A stretch of DNA of 64,000 nt from Nocardia sp. NBC_00508 (GTDB lineage: Bacteria > Actinomycetota > Actinomycetes > Mycobacteriales > Mycobacteriaceae), in the NCBI RefSeq assembly GCF_036346875.1, contig NZ_CP107852.1, positions 4,464,001-4,528,000 on the forward strand, given 5' to 3'. The number at the start of each line of letters is the position of its first letter. Positions within the stretch are counted from its first letter, which is position 1. A program made the position numbers and the translations under genes. This document shows, piece after piece, positions 1-9,469 of the stretch. The notes under the pieces are model-generated. The model did no database searches. It was not told where the DNA came from and saw only the letters and a program-made list of their open reading frames with translations.

Positions 1-1
1 C

Positions 2-3000
2 ACCGTCGCGGCCGGGCCGAAGGAAGTAGCGCTGGTCACCGACGATGGCGAGTCGATCACCTACGGTGCACTCGATCAGCGGGTGAACCACCTTGCGCGG
101 CATTTGATTTCGTTGGGTGTGGGTCCGGAATCCCGCGTGGCGCTGGCGTTGCGCCGGTCGGTCGATCTGATCGTCGCGATGTATGCCGTGGCGAAGTCCG
201 GTGGCGCGTACGTGCCGGTGGACCCGGATCAGGCCGCCGAGCGCACCAACTACATTCTCGAGACCGCGGCACCGGTCTGTGTGTTGACCAACGCCGACGC
301 GCAGTTCGAGACCGATGTCGCGCCGCTGGTGCGGATCGATGAACTCGACCTGGCTGCCGTGGCGGCCTCTCCGGTCACCGACGCTGACCGTGTCGCGCCG
401 TTGCGTCCGGAGAACACCGCGTACGTGATCTTCACCTCCGGTTCCACCGGCCGCCCGAAGGGCGTCGCGGTCTCGCATGGGGCGATTGCGAATCAGTTGC
501 AGTGGAAGAGCATCGAATTCGGGCTCGACGCTGCGGATGCGGTGTTGTTGAAGACTGCGGCGACGTTCGACTTGTCGGTGTGGGAGTTCTGGACGGCGGC
601 TGTGTGTGGTGGCCGCTTGGTCATCGCGGCACCGGACGGGCATCGGGATCCGGCGTATCTGAACGAGTTGATGGCTCGGGAATGGGTGACCACCCTGCAC
701 GTGGTGCCCTCGATGCTGGATGCTTTGTCGACGGCGGGGATGCCGAACTCGTTGTGGCGGGTGCTGGCGATCGGTGAGGCTTTGCCGGGTGCGGTGGCGC
801 AGCGGTTCCTGCGGGAGTACCCGCGCACGGAGTTGTTCAACCTGTATGGTCCGACCGAGGCGGCGGTGTCGATCACCAGCCACCGCGTCACCCTCGCCGA
901 CGAGGTGTCGGTGTCGATCGGTGCGCCGGAGTGGAACAGCCAGGTGTACGTGCTGGACTCTCGACTGCGTCCGGTGCCGGATGGTGTCTCGGGTGAGTTG
1001 TATCTGGCGGGTGCGCAGCTGGCGCGTGGCTACTTCGGGCGCGCCGATCTCACCGCGGATCGTTTCGTGGCCAACCCCTTCCAGCTGGGTGCGCGGATGT
1101 ACCGCACCGGTGACCTGGTTGCGTGGACAAGCGCGGGCGGGCTCGAGTACCGGGGACGTACCGACTTCCAGGTGAAGATTCGTGGGTTCCGTATCGAACT
1201 CGGCGAGATCGAAGCCGCCCTGTTGGCGCTGCCCGAGGTCGCGCAGACCGCGGTGATCGCCAAGTCCGATCCGAAGACCGGTGACCGGCTGGTGGCCTAC
1301 CTGGTGGCGAGTGGCGCCGATGCGGGTGTCGATGTCGCTGAGGTGAAGTCGGCGCTGTCCGCGGGTTTGCCGTCGTACATGGTGCCGTCGGCGTTTGTGG
1401 TGTTGGACGCTCTGCCGTTGAACGTGAATGGCAAGCTGGATCGCAAGGCGTTGCCGGAGCCGGAGTTCGAGGTTCAGGCGTTCCGTGCGCCGTCCACGCC
1501 GATCGAGGAGATCGTGGCGTCGGTGTACGCCGAGGTGCTCGGTGTCGAACGCGTCGGTGCGGATGACGACTTCTTTGCCTTGGGTGGTAATTCGTTGTTG
1601 GCGACGCAGGTCGCGGCGCGGATCGGTGCGGGGTTGGATGCGCGTGTTCCGGTGCGTGTGTTGTTCGAGGCGTCGACGGTGGCTGGTTTGGCGGCGAAGG
1701 TGGAGCAGCATGCGGGTGCTGGTGGTCGCCGCGCTCTGGTGGCTGGTCCGCGTCCGGAGCAGATTCCGTTGTCGTTGGCGCAGCAGCGGATGTGGTTCCT
1801 CAACCAGTTCGACACCGCCTCCGCGGTCAACAACATCCCGGTGGCCGTGCGGCTGACCGGCGAACTGGACGTCACCGCACTGCAACTAGCCGTCACGGAC
1901 GTGATCGCCAGGCACGAGACCCTGCGCACCGTCTACCCCGAGCAGAACGGCGCGGCGCATCAGGTGATCGTGCCCGCGGAGCGGGCCGCGCCGGACCTGA
2001 CGCCGGAACCGGTTGCCGCCGAGGACATCCGGCATCGGATCGTCGAGGTGGTCTCCGCCGGATTCGACGTGACCACCGAGGTTCCGTTGCGGGCCAAGCT
2101 GTTCCGAGTGACGGATGCGGTCGGCGGGGCGGGGGCCGACACAGCGTACGTCCTGGTGTTCGTCGCGCACCACATCAGCGCGGATGGCTGGTCGATGGGC
2201 CCGCTGACCCGCGACGTGATGCTCGCCTACGCGGCCCGCTCGGCCGGTGTGGAACCGGGCTGGGCGCCGCTGCCGATCCAGTACGCGGACTTCAGCCTCT
2301 GGCAGCGCGACGTGCTCGGCTCCGAGACCGACCCGGAGAGCCTGATCTCGCAGCAGGCCGAATACTGGCGCGCCGCACTGGCCGGTCTGCCCGACGAGCT
2401 CAACTTGCCTTCCGACCGGCCTCGTCCGACCACCCAGTCGTTCGCCGGTGGACGCGTGGTGTTCCCGATCGAGGGCGAGTTGCATCGCATGCTCACCGAG
2501 ATCGCCAGGGAGCAGAACGCGACGCTGTTCATGGTCGTGCACGCCGCGCTCGCGCTGTTCCTCGCGCGCATGTCCGGCACCGACGACATCGCCATCGGCA
2601 CCCCCATCGCGGGTCGCGGCGAAGCCGAACTCGACGACGTGATCGGCATGTTCGTCAACACCCTGGTGCTGCGCTCGAACGTGGACGGCGACCTCACCTT
2701 CGACCAGTTCCTGGCCAGGACCAAGGACGCCGACCTGCAGGCGTTCGCGCACGCGGACCTGCCGTTCGAGCGGCTGGTGGAACTGCTCAACCCGGAACGC
2801 TCCACCGCGCGGCATCCGCTGTTCCAGGTGGCGCTGTCGTTCGAGAACCTGCCCGAGAGCAGCTTCGAACTGCCCGGACTGCATGTCGGGGCGGTCGATT
2901 TCGACGTCGACACGGCCAAGTTCGATCTGTCGCTGACCATCCGCGAGGCTGGGGAGAACCCCGACGACGCGGGCATGTACGCGGAGTTCTCCTTCGCACG

Positions 3001-6000
3001 CGACCTCTTCGACGACGAGACCGTGCGGATCTTCGCCGAGCGCTTCACCAGGCTGATCACCGCGATCGTCACCGACCGGGAGACCCCGATCGGTGATCTG
3101 CCGCTGCTGGACCCCGCCGAGTACCACCTGCTCACGCACGTGCACGGCGAGGATGTCATGGCCACCGGCCTGCTGCCGGACCTGCTCCAGCGTGGCGCGC
3201 GGCTGGACCCGGAGCAGATCGCGGTGCGCTACCAGGGGCGGTCCATCACCTACCGCGAACTCGACGAGTACTCCTCCCGCCTGGCGCGGGTGCTCATCGC
3301 GCGCGGTGTCGGTCCGGAGCGCATCGTGGCGCTGTCGTTCCCGCGTTCCTACGAGATGGTCGCCGCGTTCTGGGCGGTCGCGAAGGCCGGCGGCGCGCAC
3401 GTGCCGATCGACCCGACCTACCCCGAAGACCGCATGCGGCACATGGTCAACGACTCCGGCGCGGTCATCGGCATCACCGCGAGCGAGTACGTGGACCGGC
3501 TGCCGCGCGACGTCGAGTGGCTGCGGATGGACGACCCCGAGTTCGGTTCGCTCGTCGAAAGCCAGTCCGCCGCGCCGGTCACGGACGCGGACCGGATCTC
3601 CTCGCTGGCCATGCGGCACCCGGTGTACGTCATCTACACCTCGGGTTCGACCGGTATGCCCAAGGGCGTCACCGTGACCCACGCGGGCATGGGCGGCCTG
3701 GTCGGCGTCGCGACCGACCTGTACCAGCTCGAGTCGCACCACCGGTTCCTGCATATCTGCTCGCCCAGCTTCGATCCGTCGGTGCTGGAATGGCTGTGCG
3801 CCGCGTACACCGGCGCCACGCTGGTGGTCGTGCCGTCGACCATCATCGGCGGCCCGGATCTGGCCGAGCTGCTGCGCACCGAGCGGGTGACGCACACGAT
3901 CATCACCCCCGCCGTGCTGGGCACGGTCGACGCCGAAGGGATGGAGGCGCTCGAGGTGGCCTCCGTCGGTGGTGACGTCACCACGCCGGAACTGCTGGCC
4001 AAGTGGTGGCCGGGCCGCAAGTACTTCAACGCCTACGGTCCGACCGAGACGACGATCATCTCGTCGTACGCCGCCCTCACCCCGGGCAGGCACATCACGA
4101 TCGGCCGTCCGGTGCGGGGTATGTCGGCCTTGGTGCTGGACCACCGCCTCAACCCGGTGCCGCCCGGCGTCGCGGGCGAGCTGTACTTGGCCGGTGGCGC
4201 GCTGGCACGCGGCTACCACAACCGCCCCGACCTCACCGCGGAACGATTCGTCGCCAACCCGTGGAGCAACGAGGGCGCGCGGATGTACCGCACCGGTGAC
4301 GTGGTGCGCTGGTTCGCCGAACCCGGTGAGCGGGCGGGCAACGCCGCGCTCCCTTCGGTGCGCTGGGAGCTGGACTACGTCGGCCGCTCGGACTTCCAGG
4401 TGAAGATCCGCGGCTTCCGCATCGAACTGGGTGAGATCGACACCGTGCTCGGCAGGCACGAGGACGTCGAGTACGCGATCACGCTCGGCCGCCAGACCGC
4501 GGCGGGCGCGACGATTCTCGTGTCCTACGTGCTGGCCACGCCGGGCCGCGAGATCGACACCGCAAGGCTGACCGAGTACGCCTCTCGCAGTCTGCCGCCG
4601 CACATGGTGCCGACGGCGATCGTGGTGATCGATGAGATCCCGCTGACCCCGGTCGGCAAGCTGGACCGCAAGGCGCTGCCCGAACCGGAGCTGGCCCCGC
4701 GCGAGTTCCGCGCACCGGCCAACGAGATCGAGTCCGTCATCGCCGAGGTGTTCGCCGAAGTGCTCGGCGTCGAGCAGATCGGTTTGGACGACTCGTTCTT
4801 CGCGCTCGGCGGCGACAGCATCCTGTCCATCCAGCTGGTCTCGCGGGCCAAAGCGCGCGGCGTTGTGTTCACCCCGCGTGACGTGTTCGAGCGGCGCAGC
4901 GTGGCTTCGCTGGCCGAGATCGCCACGTTCGGCGCCGGTGCCGAACAGGTGAGGCTGGAGGAACTGCCCGGCGGCGGTGTCGGCGAGATCCCGCTGACCC
5001 CGATCATGCGGCAGATCCTCGCGAGCGGCTCGTCCTACCAGCGGTTCTCGCAGACCATGGCGCTGCGGTTGCCCGAGGGCATCGAGCGGGAAACCCTGGT
5101 CGGCACCATCGCGGCGGTCTTCGACCACCACGATGTGCTCCGGTCGCGGTTGCGCCGCACCGGCACGGACTGGAGGTTCGAGGCGCTGCCGCGGGGCGCG
5201 GTGAACGTCGACGCCCTGGTGCACCGGGTCGAGTTGGCCGCCGACACCAACGAGGCGGAGCTGGCGAGGGTCGGCACCGAGGTGTTGGACGCGGCGATGG
5301 GCAGGCTCGATCCGGCGAATGCCGCTATGGCGCAGTTCGTCTGGTTCGCCTTCGCGGCGGGAGCGACGGGCCGGGAGGCGGCAGCTGGCGTAACCACGGA
5401 GGGACCCGCGGACGCCGCCATCGGACACAGCGGTGAGCGCCGCGATGTGCTGTTGATCGTCGCGCACCACTTCGTGGTCGACGGCGTGTCCTGGCGCATC
5501 CTGATCCCGGACTTCGCGGTGGCCTGGTCGCAGCTGGTCGCGGGTCAGGCGGTGGCGTTGCCCGCGAACGGCACCTCGATGCGGCGGTGGGCGCACAGCC
5601 TGGTCGAGGCGGCCGGCGCGCCGGAACGGGTCGCGGAACTGCCGTTCTGGCAGCAGGTTTCGGCCACGCCGGATCCGTTGCTCGGCTCCCGCGCGTTCGA
5701 TCCGGCCGTCGACACGTTCGCGACCGTCGAGCGGGTCGAGGTCACGGTGCCCGCCGAGGTCACCGACGCCGTGCTCACCGCCATCCCCGGCCTCTACCGC
5801 GGCGGCGTGAACGACGGCCTGCTGTCGGCGCTGGCCATGGCGGTCGCCCGCTGGCGCGGTGACGGCGCGGCGGGAGCGACGGGCCCGGAGGAGGCAGCCG
5901 GCGTAACCACGCAGGGCCCCGCGGACGCCGCCATCGAGCACAGCGCGGTGCTGATCAAGCTGGAAGGCCACGGCCGCGAAGAGGACGTGGTGCCCGGTGC

Positions 6001-8728
6001 GGACCTGTCCCGCACGGTCGGCTGGTTCACCTCCGCCTACCCGGTCCGGCTCGACCTGGCCGGTGCGGACGTCGCCGACGCCTTCGCCGGTGGCGCCGCG
6101 CTGGGCGAGGTCGTGAAGTCGATCAAGGAGCAGTTGCTCGCGGTGCCCGACAAGGGCGTCGGCTACGGCCTGCTGCGGCAGCTGAATCCCGAGACGGCGT
6201 CGAGCCTCGGCAACCCCGGTCAGATCAGCTTCAACTACCTGGGCCGGATGTCGGCCGGGGAGATCCCCGAGCAGCTCGCCGAGATCGGCTGGGTGCCGGT
6301 GGCCGACCTGGGCCAGCTGGATGTCGACATGGACCTCGACATGCCCGCCAACGCGACGATCGACATCAACGCGATCGTCACCGACGGCGCTGACGGCCCG
6401 CAGCTGGGCGCGTCGTTCGCCTTCCCGACCGGTCTGCTGACCACCGAGCGGGTCCAGGAGTTCGCCGACCTCTGGGTCGAGGCGCTCACCGTGCTGGCCA
6501 CGCACGCGCGGCGGTCGGACGCGGGCGGCTTCACGCCATCGGACATGCCGCTGGTGCGGGTGGGGCAGCACGACATCGAACTGTGGGAACGGACCTACCC
6601 GGCGCTGACCGAGGTGTGGCCGCTCTCGCCGCTGCAGTCGGGTCTGCTGTTCCATGCGCTGATGACCCAGTCCACCGTGGACGTGTACACCATGCAGGCC
6701 GTGGTGGACCTGGGCGGCACGCTGGACGTGGCGCGGCTGCGGGCTGCGGCCCAATGCATCATCGACCGGTACCCGAACCTGCGCACCGCGTTCGTCACCG
6801 ACTCCGACGGGCAGGCCGTTCAGGTGGTGCTCGATCGGGTCGAAGCGCCGTGGCGCGAGGTGGATCTCACCGAGCTGCCCGTCGAGCAGCGGAAAGCGGA
6901 ACTGAAGCGTCAGGTCGCGGTGGAGCGGGCGACGCACTTCGATATGGCCACGCCGCCGCTGATGCGGTTCACGCTGTTCCGCAGTGACGCCGAGCAGTGG
7001 CACCTGGCCATCACCACCCACCACATCCTGCTGGACGGCTGGTCGATGCCGCTGCTCATGCGGGACCTGCTGGTGCTGTACGCGGTGCACGGCGATCAGA
7101 CCGCGCTGCCGCGGGTGGCCTCCTACCGCAACTTCCTCGGCTGGCTGGCCGGGCGCGACCGGGACGCTTCGCTGCGGGCCTGGGCGACGGCGCTGGACGG
7201 CGTCACCGAGCCCACTCAGCTCGCGCCGCAGGCACGCGGCACGGAGGACTACGAGATCGGGACGCTGACCACCGAACTCGACGCGGACCGCACCCGCAGG
7301 CTCACCAAGCACGCCGCCGAACTCGGCGTCACGGTGAACACGCTGGTGCAGGCGTCCTGGGGCATCCTGCTCGGACGTCTCACCGGCCGCGGCGACGTGG
7401 TGTTCGGCGCGACGGTGTCCGGCCGTCCGGCCGAGCTGCCCGGCGTGGAGTCGATGGTGGGTCTGTTCATCAACACGCTGCCGGTGCGGCTGCGGATCGA
7501 TGACCGCCAGACCATCGGCGAGCTGCTGGAGCGGCTGCAGCACGAGCAGGCCGATCTGCTCGAGCACCACTATGTGGGACTCACCGACATCCAGCGGGTG
7601 GCGGGCACCGGGTCGCTGTTCGACACGCTGATGGTGTTCGAGTCGTATCCGATGGACAAGGAAGCGATTTCGGCCGCCAGCTCGATCGACGGCATGTCGG
7701 TGACCGGTGTCGGCGTCAACGACGCCACGCACTACCCGATGACGCTGCTGGTGATGGCGGAGTCCACCATCGAGCTGACCCTGCGGTACCTGGGTAGCCG
7801 GTTCACCGCCGAAGAGGTGCAGATCCTGGCCCAGCGCCTGGTCCGGGTGCTGGAGGCGCTGCTCGGCGACCCGGACGCCCTGGTCGGCGACATCGACATC
7901 CTGGACGCGGACGAGCGTGCCCGGCTGCTGGTCGAATCCGGCATCACGGCAACGACTTCCGCGCCCGAGCCGGTCGGCCGGGTCGGTGCGCACACGGTGG
8001 CCAAGGTGCTCGCCGAGGTCGTCGAGGAGGACCCGGAGGCGCCCGCCCTGCTGGACGGTGACGACGAGATCGCCTACCACGTGCTGGATCGGCGTTCCTC
8101 GCAGCTGGCCCGAGTGCTCATCGATCGCGGTGCCGGACCGGGCGACATCGTCGCGGTGACGCTGCCACGCTCGGTGGACGCGGTGGTCGCGGCGTGGGCG
8201 GTGCAGAAAGCCGGTGCCGCCTGCCTGTTCGCCGGCGACCTCGCACCGGAGGAACTCGCGACCGCGGGCACCGGATTCGGGATCACCCTGCAACCGGTGT
8301 CCGACAGCGAAATCCGCTGGGTGGCACTCGACGACCCACAAGTGCAGCAGGATCTCGCAGCGGCCCCGTCGCACCCGGTGTCCTACGCCGACCGAGTACG
8401 CCCGCTCGGCGAAGAACACCCGGCGTTCGTCATCACCACGGCAAACGAGGTCGTCGCGCTCTCCCAGTCCGACGCGCTGGCCCGGGCCGAACAGGTACGC
8501 GAAGAGTGCGAGATCACCTACGAGTCGACCACGTACACCACCGCCACCTCGGGCCGCCCGGCCGTACTGGAGTTCCTGGCCTCCGCCACCGCGGGCGCCC
8601 TCTCGGTCCTCCCGACCGGCGACCTGAACGCGGACCTCACCGAAGCCGAGGTCACCCACTGGTTCGTCGCACCGGGCGAGCCGACAGACCTGGCCGACGA
8701 CGAGATCACGATCGTCGTCGTGGAGTAG
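2..8728 (+). CDS. Non-ribosomal peptide synthetase, 5' end outside the window (A-T-C-A-T-E-C-partial A)
   Basis: The frame is open from base 2, so the N-terminus lies upstream. Domains in order: adenylation A1 (to about 1460; core TSGSTGRPKGV near 430); carrier T1 with LGGNSLL near 1585; condensation C1 of LCL type (HHISADGW near 2170); A2 (TSGSTGMPKGV near 3645); T2 with LGGDSIL near 4803; epimerization E (HHFVVDGVSW near 5466, FNYLGR near 6230); C2 of DCL type (HHILLDGWSM near 7020); then about 245 residues resembling the first half of an A domain, but with cores A2-A4 eroded and A5-A10, carrier and thioesterase absent. Specificity residues read by eye are roughly DLWHLILVS for A1, weakly serine-like, and DPLTSGAII for A2, with no clear match. 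The product is probably a peptide with a D-residue, possibly a siderophore; it cannot be named from this. Two in-frame 79-bp repeats interrupt the E domain. Confidence 0.95.
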   Translation, partial: TVAAGPKEVALVTDDGESITYGALDQRVNHLARHLISLGVGPESRVALALRRSVDLIVAMYAVAKSGGAYVPVDPDQAAERTNYILETAAPVCVLTNADAQFETDVAPLVRIDELDLAAVAASPVTDADRVAPLRPENTAYVIFTSGSTGRPKGVAVSHGAIANQLQWKSIEFGLDAADAVLLKTAATFDLSVWEFWTAAVCGGRLVIAAPDGHRDPAYLNELMAREWVTTLHVVPSMLDALSTAGMPNSLWRVLAIGEALPGAVAQRFLREYPRTELFNLYGPTEAAVSITSHRVTLADEVSVSIGAPEWNSQVYVLDSRLRPVPDGVSGELYLAGAQLARGYFGRADLTADRFVANPFQLGARMYRTGDLVAWTSAGGLEYRGRTDFQVKIRGFRIELGEIEAALLALPEVAQTAVIAKSDPKTGDRLVAYLVASGADAGVDVAEVKSALSAGLPSYMVPSAFVVLDALPLNVNGKLDRKALPEPEFEVQAFRAPSTPIEEIVASVYAEVLGVERVGADDDFFALGGNSLLATQVAARIGAGLDARVPVRVLFEASTVAGLAAKVEQHAGAGGRRALVAGPRPEQIPLSLAQQRMWFLNQFDTASAVNNIPVAVRLTGELDVTALQLAVTDVIARHETLRTVYPEQNGAAHQVIVPAERAAPDLTPEPVAAEDIRHRIVEVVSAGFDVTTEVPLRAKLFRVTDAVGGAGADTAYVLVFVAHHISADGWSMGPLTRDVMLAYAARSAGVEPGWAPLPIQYADFSLWQRDVLGSETDPESLISQQAEYWRAALAGLPDELNLPSDRPRPTTQSFAGGRVVFPIEGELHRMLTEIAREQNATLFMVVHAALALFLARMSGTDDIAIGTPIAGRGEAELDDVIGMFVNTLVLRSNVDGDLTFDQFLARTKDADLQAFAHADLPFERLVELLNPERSTARHPLFQVALSFENLPESSFELPGLHVGAVDFDVDTAKFDLSLTIREAGENPDDAGMYAEFSFARDLFDDETVRIFAERFTRLITAIVTDRETPIGDLPLLDPAEYHLLTHVHGEDVMATGLLPDLLQRGARLDPEQIAVRYQGRSITYRELDEYSSRLARVLIARGVGPERIVALSFPRSYEMVAAFWAVAKAGGAHVPIDPTYPEDRMRHMVNDSGAVIGITASEYVDRLPRDVEWLRMDDPEFGSLVESQSAAPVTDADRISSLAMRHPVYVIYTSGSTGMPKGVTVTHAGMGGLVGVATDLYQLESHHRFLHICSPSFDPSVLEWLCAAYTGATLVVVPSTIIGGPDLAELLRTERVTHTIITPAVLGTVDAEGMEALEVASVGGDVTTPELLAKWWPGRKYFNAYGPTETTIISSYAALTPGRHITIGRPVRGMSALVLDHRLNPVPPGVAGELYLAGGALARGYHNRPDLTAERFVANPWSNEGARMYRTGDVVRWFAEPGERAGNAALPSVRWELDYVGRSDFQVKIRGFRIELGEIDTVLGRHEDVEYAITLGRQTAAGATILVSYVLATPGREIDTARLTEYASRSLPPHMVPTAIVVIDEIPLTPVGKLDRKALPEPELAPREFRAPANEIESVIAEVFAEVLGVEQIGLDDSFFALGGDSILSIQLVSRAKARGVVFTPRDVFERRSVASLAEIATFGAGAEQVRLEELPGGGVGEIPLTPIMRQILASGSSYQRFSQTMALRLPEGIERETLVGTIAAVFDHHDVLRSRLRRTGTDWRFEALPRGAVNVDALVHRVELAADTNEAELARVGTEVLDAAMGRLDPANAAMAQFVWFAFAAGATGREAAAGVTTEGPADAAIGHSGERRDVLLIVAHHFVVDGVSWRILIPDFAVAWSQLVAGQAVALPANGTSMRRWAHSLVEAAGAPERVAELPFWQQVSATPDPLLGSRAFDPAVDTFATVERVEVTVPAEVTDAVLTAIPGLYRGGVNDGLLSALAMAVARWRGDGAAGATGPEEAAGVTTQGPADAAIEHSAVLIKLEGHGREEDVVPGADLSRTVGWFTSAYPVRLDLAGADVADAFAGGAALGEVVKSIKEQLLAVPDKGVGYGLLRQLNPETASSLGNPGQISFNYLGRMSAGEIPEQLAEIGWVPVADLGQLDVDMDLDMPANATIDINAIVTDGADGPQLGASFAFPTGLLTTERVQEFADLWVEALTVLATHARRSDAGGFTPSDMPLVRVGQHDIELWERTYPALTEVWPLSPLQSGLLFHALMTQSTVDVYTMQAVVDLGGTLDVARLRAAAQCIIDRYPNLRTAFVTDSDGQAVQVVLDRVEAPWREVDLTELPVEQRKAELKRQVAVERATHFDMATPPLMRFTLFRSDAEQWHLAITTHHILLDGWSMPLLMRDLLVLYAVHGDQTALPRVASYRNFLGWLAGRDRDASLRAWATALDGVTEPTQLAPQARGTEDYEIGTLTTELDADRTRRLTKHAAELGVTVNTLVQASWGILLGRLTGRGDVVFGATVSGRPAELPGVESMVGLFINTLPVRLRIDDRQTIGELLERLQHEQADLLEHHYVGLTDIQRVAGTGSLFDTLMVFESYPMDKEAISAASSIDGMSVTGVGVNDATHYPMTLLVMAESTIELTLRYLGSRFTAEEVQILAQRLVRVLEALLGDPDALVGDIDILDADERARLLVESGITATTSAPEPVGRVGAHTVAKVLAEVVEEDPEAPALLDGDDEIAYHVLDRRSSQLARVLIDRGAGPGDIVAVTLPRSVDAVVAAWAVQKAGAACLFAGDLAPEELATAGTGFGITLQPVSDSEIRWVALDDPQVQQDLAAAPSHPVSYADRVRPLGEEHPAFVITTANEVVALSQSDALARAEQVREECEITYESTTYTTATSGRPAVLEFLASATAGALSVLPTGDLNADLTEAEVTHWFVAPGEPTDLADDEITIVVVE
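5354..5432 (+). repeat. In-frame 79-bp repeat, copy 1, inside the NRPS E domain
   Basis: This segment is about 90 percent identical to 5867-5945, and the copies are offset by exactly 513 bp (171 codons). It encodes a peptide of the form GATGxExAAGVTTxGPADAAI, which does not belong to the E-domain family. It falls in a loop just before the catalytic HHFVVDG motif. Family knowledge predicts only a short loop here. Confidence 0.8.
5867..5945 (+). repeat. In-frame 79-bp repeat, copy 2, inside the NRPS E domain
   Basis: This is the second copy of the repeat at 5354-5432, in the same orientation and reading frame. It lies between the ARWRG segment and the LEGHGRE motif of the E domain, where normal family members have a short loop. 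I saw no third copy in the window. It behaves like a small dispersed element tolerated as a coding insertion. Confidence 0.8.
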
Positions 8729-8744
8729 GGATACGTGAGTTCCG

Positions 8745-8778
8745 CCGATGAAGGGCACCGATCCGTGCCCTTCATCGG
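8745..8778 (+). terminator. Hairpin terminator after the NRPS
   Basis: A perfect 14-bp stem (8745-8758 with 8765-8778) closes a 6-nt loop, 16 bp after the NRPS stop. No long T-tract follows, which is common in high-GC actinobacteria. It suggests the NRPS is the last gene of its transcript. Confidence 0.75.
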
Positions 8779-8864
8779 GGGGTTCGTTTCGGTGCGTCGG
8801 ATAGACTCGAACGGAATCGGCGGCGATCTTCCGCCATCTTTTTGACGAGGTTGGAGGTGGTTTC

Positions 8865-9440
8865 ATGGCTATGCCAATTCCTCGTGCCGACAGCTGGACG
8901 GCTGCCGACCTCGACCACATGCCCGAAGACGGATTGCGTTACGAGGTGTTGAATGGTCAGCTCGTCGTGAATGCCGCGCCGAAGCCTCGGCATCAGTTGC
9001 TGATCAGATGGCTGGGGCGTGCCCTCGACGCGGTGTTGCCGCCAGATCGTCTGGTGCTGGAAGGCGTCGGGGTGCTGATCGGTGACGACGAGCCGATTCC
9101 CGATCTCATGGTGGTGGCCGATTCGATCGAATTGGATGCCAGGGGAGTTCCTGCTCATCAGGTAGAACTCGTGGTAGAGGTGGTGTCCAAATCTACGACG
9201 TTGCAAGACCGCATGGTCAAACCTGTGGTCTATGCAGAGGCGGGTATTCCGAACTACTGGCGGTTCGAGCCCAATCCGTTCAAAGGGCAGCTGCCGGGCG
9301 AATCTCTTCCCGTTCTGTTCGCACACGAACTCGGGGGCGACCGCACCTACGAGCTGACGCACAGGGTGCCCGCTGGTAATGCGGTCACCCTGCGCAGTCC
9401 TTTCGAATTCACCATCGATCCCGGATCGCTGTTGCCCTGA
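8865..9440 (+). CDS. Uma2 family (DUF820) PD-(D/E)xK nuclease-like protein
   Basis: This 191-residue protein has the Uma2 fold signature: an N-terminal LRYEVLNGQLVV segment, the catalytic-type PIPDLMVV aspartate near residue 84, and VELVVEVVSKST with the glutamate of the ExxS motif near 105. These are followed by the conserved D..K..Y...GIPNYW segment. Proteins of this family are predicted restriction-like endonucleases, often present in many copies, with biological role largely unknown. A GAGG-rich ribosome-binding site precedes the ATG. It stands alone between the NRPS terminator and a convergent operon, so context adds little. Confidence 0.85.
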   Translation: MAMPIPRADSWTAADLDHMPEDGLRYEVLNGQLVVNAAPKPRHQLLIRWLGRALDAVLPPDRLVLEGVGVLIGDDEPIPDLMVVADSIELDARGVPAHQVELVVEVVSKSTTLQDRMVKPVVYAEAGIPNYWRFEPNPFKGQLPGESLPVLFAHELGGDRTYELTHRVPAGNAVTLRSPFEFTIDPGSLLP

Positions 9441-9469
9441 TTGCTGTGAACAGGTTTCGCTGACACACC

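Noticed and set aside
1886..8920. A 2344-codon open frame antisense to the NRPS
   Set aside because: It is a high-GC shadow of the coding frame. Its protein is Arg/Gly/His-rich and without domains, while the sense strand encodes clear NRPS domains.
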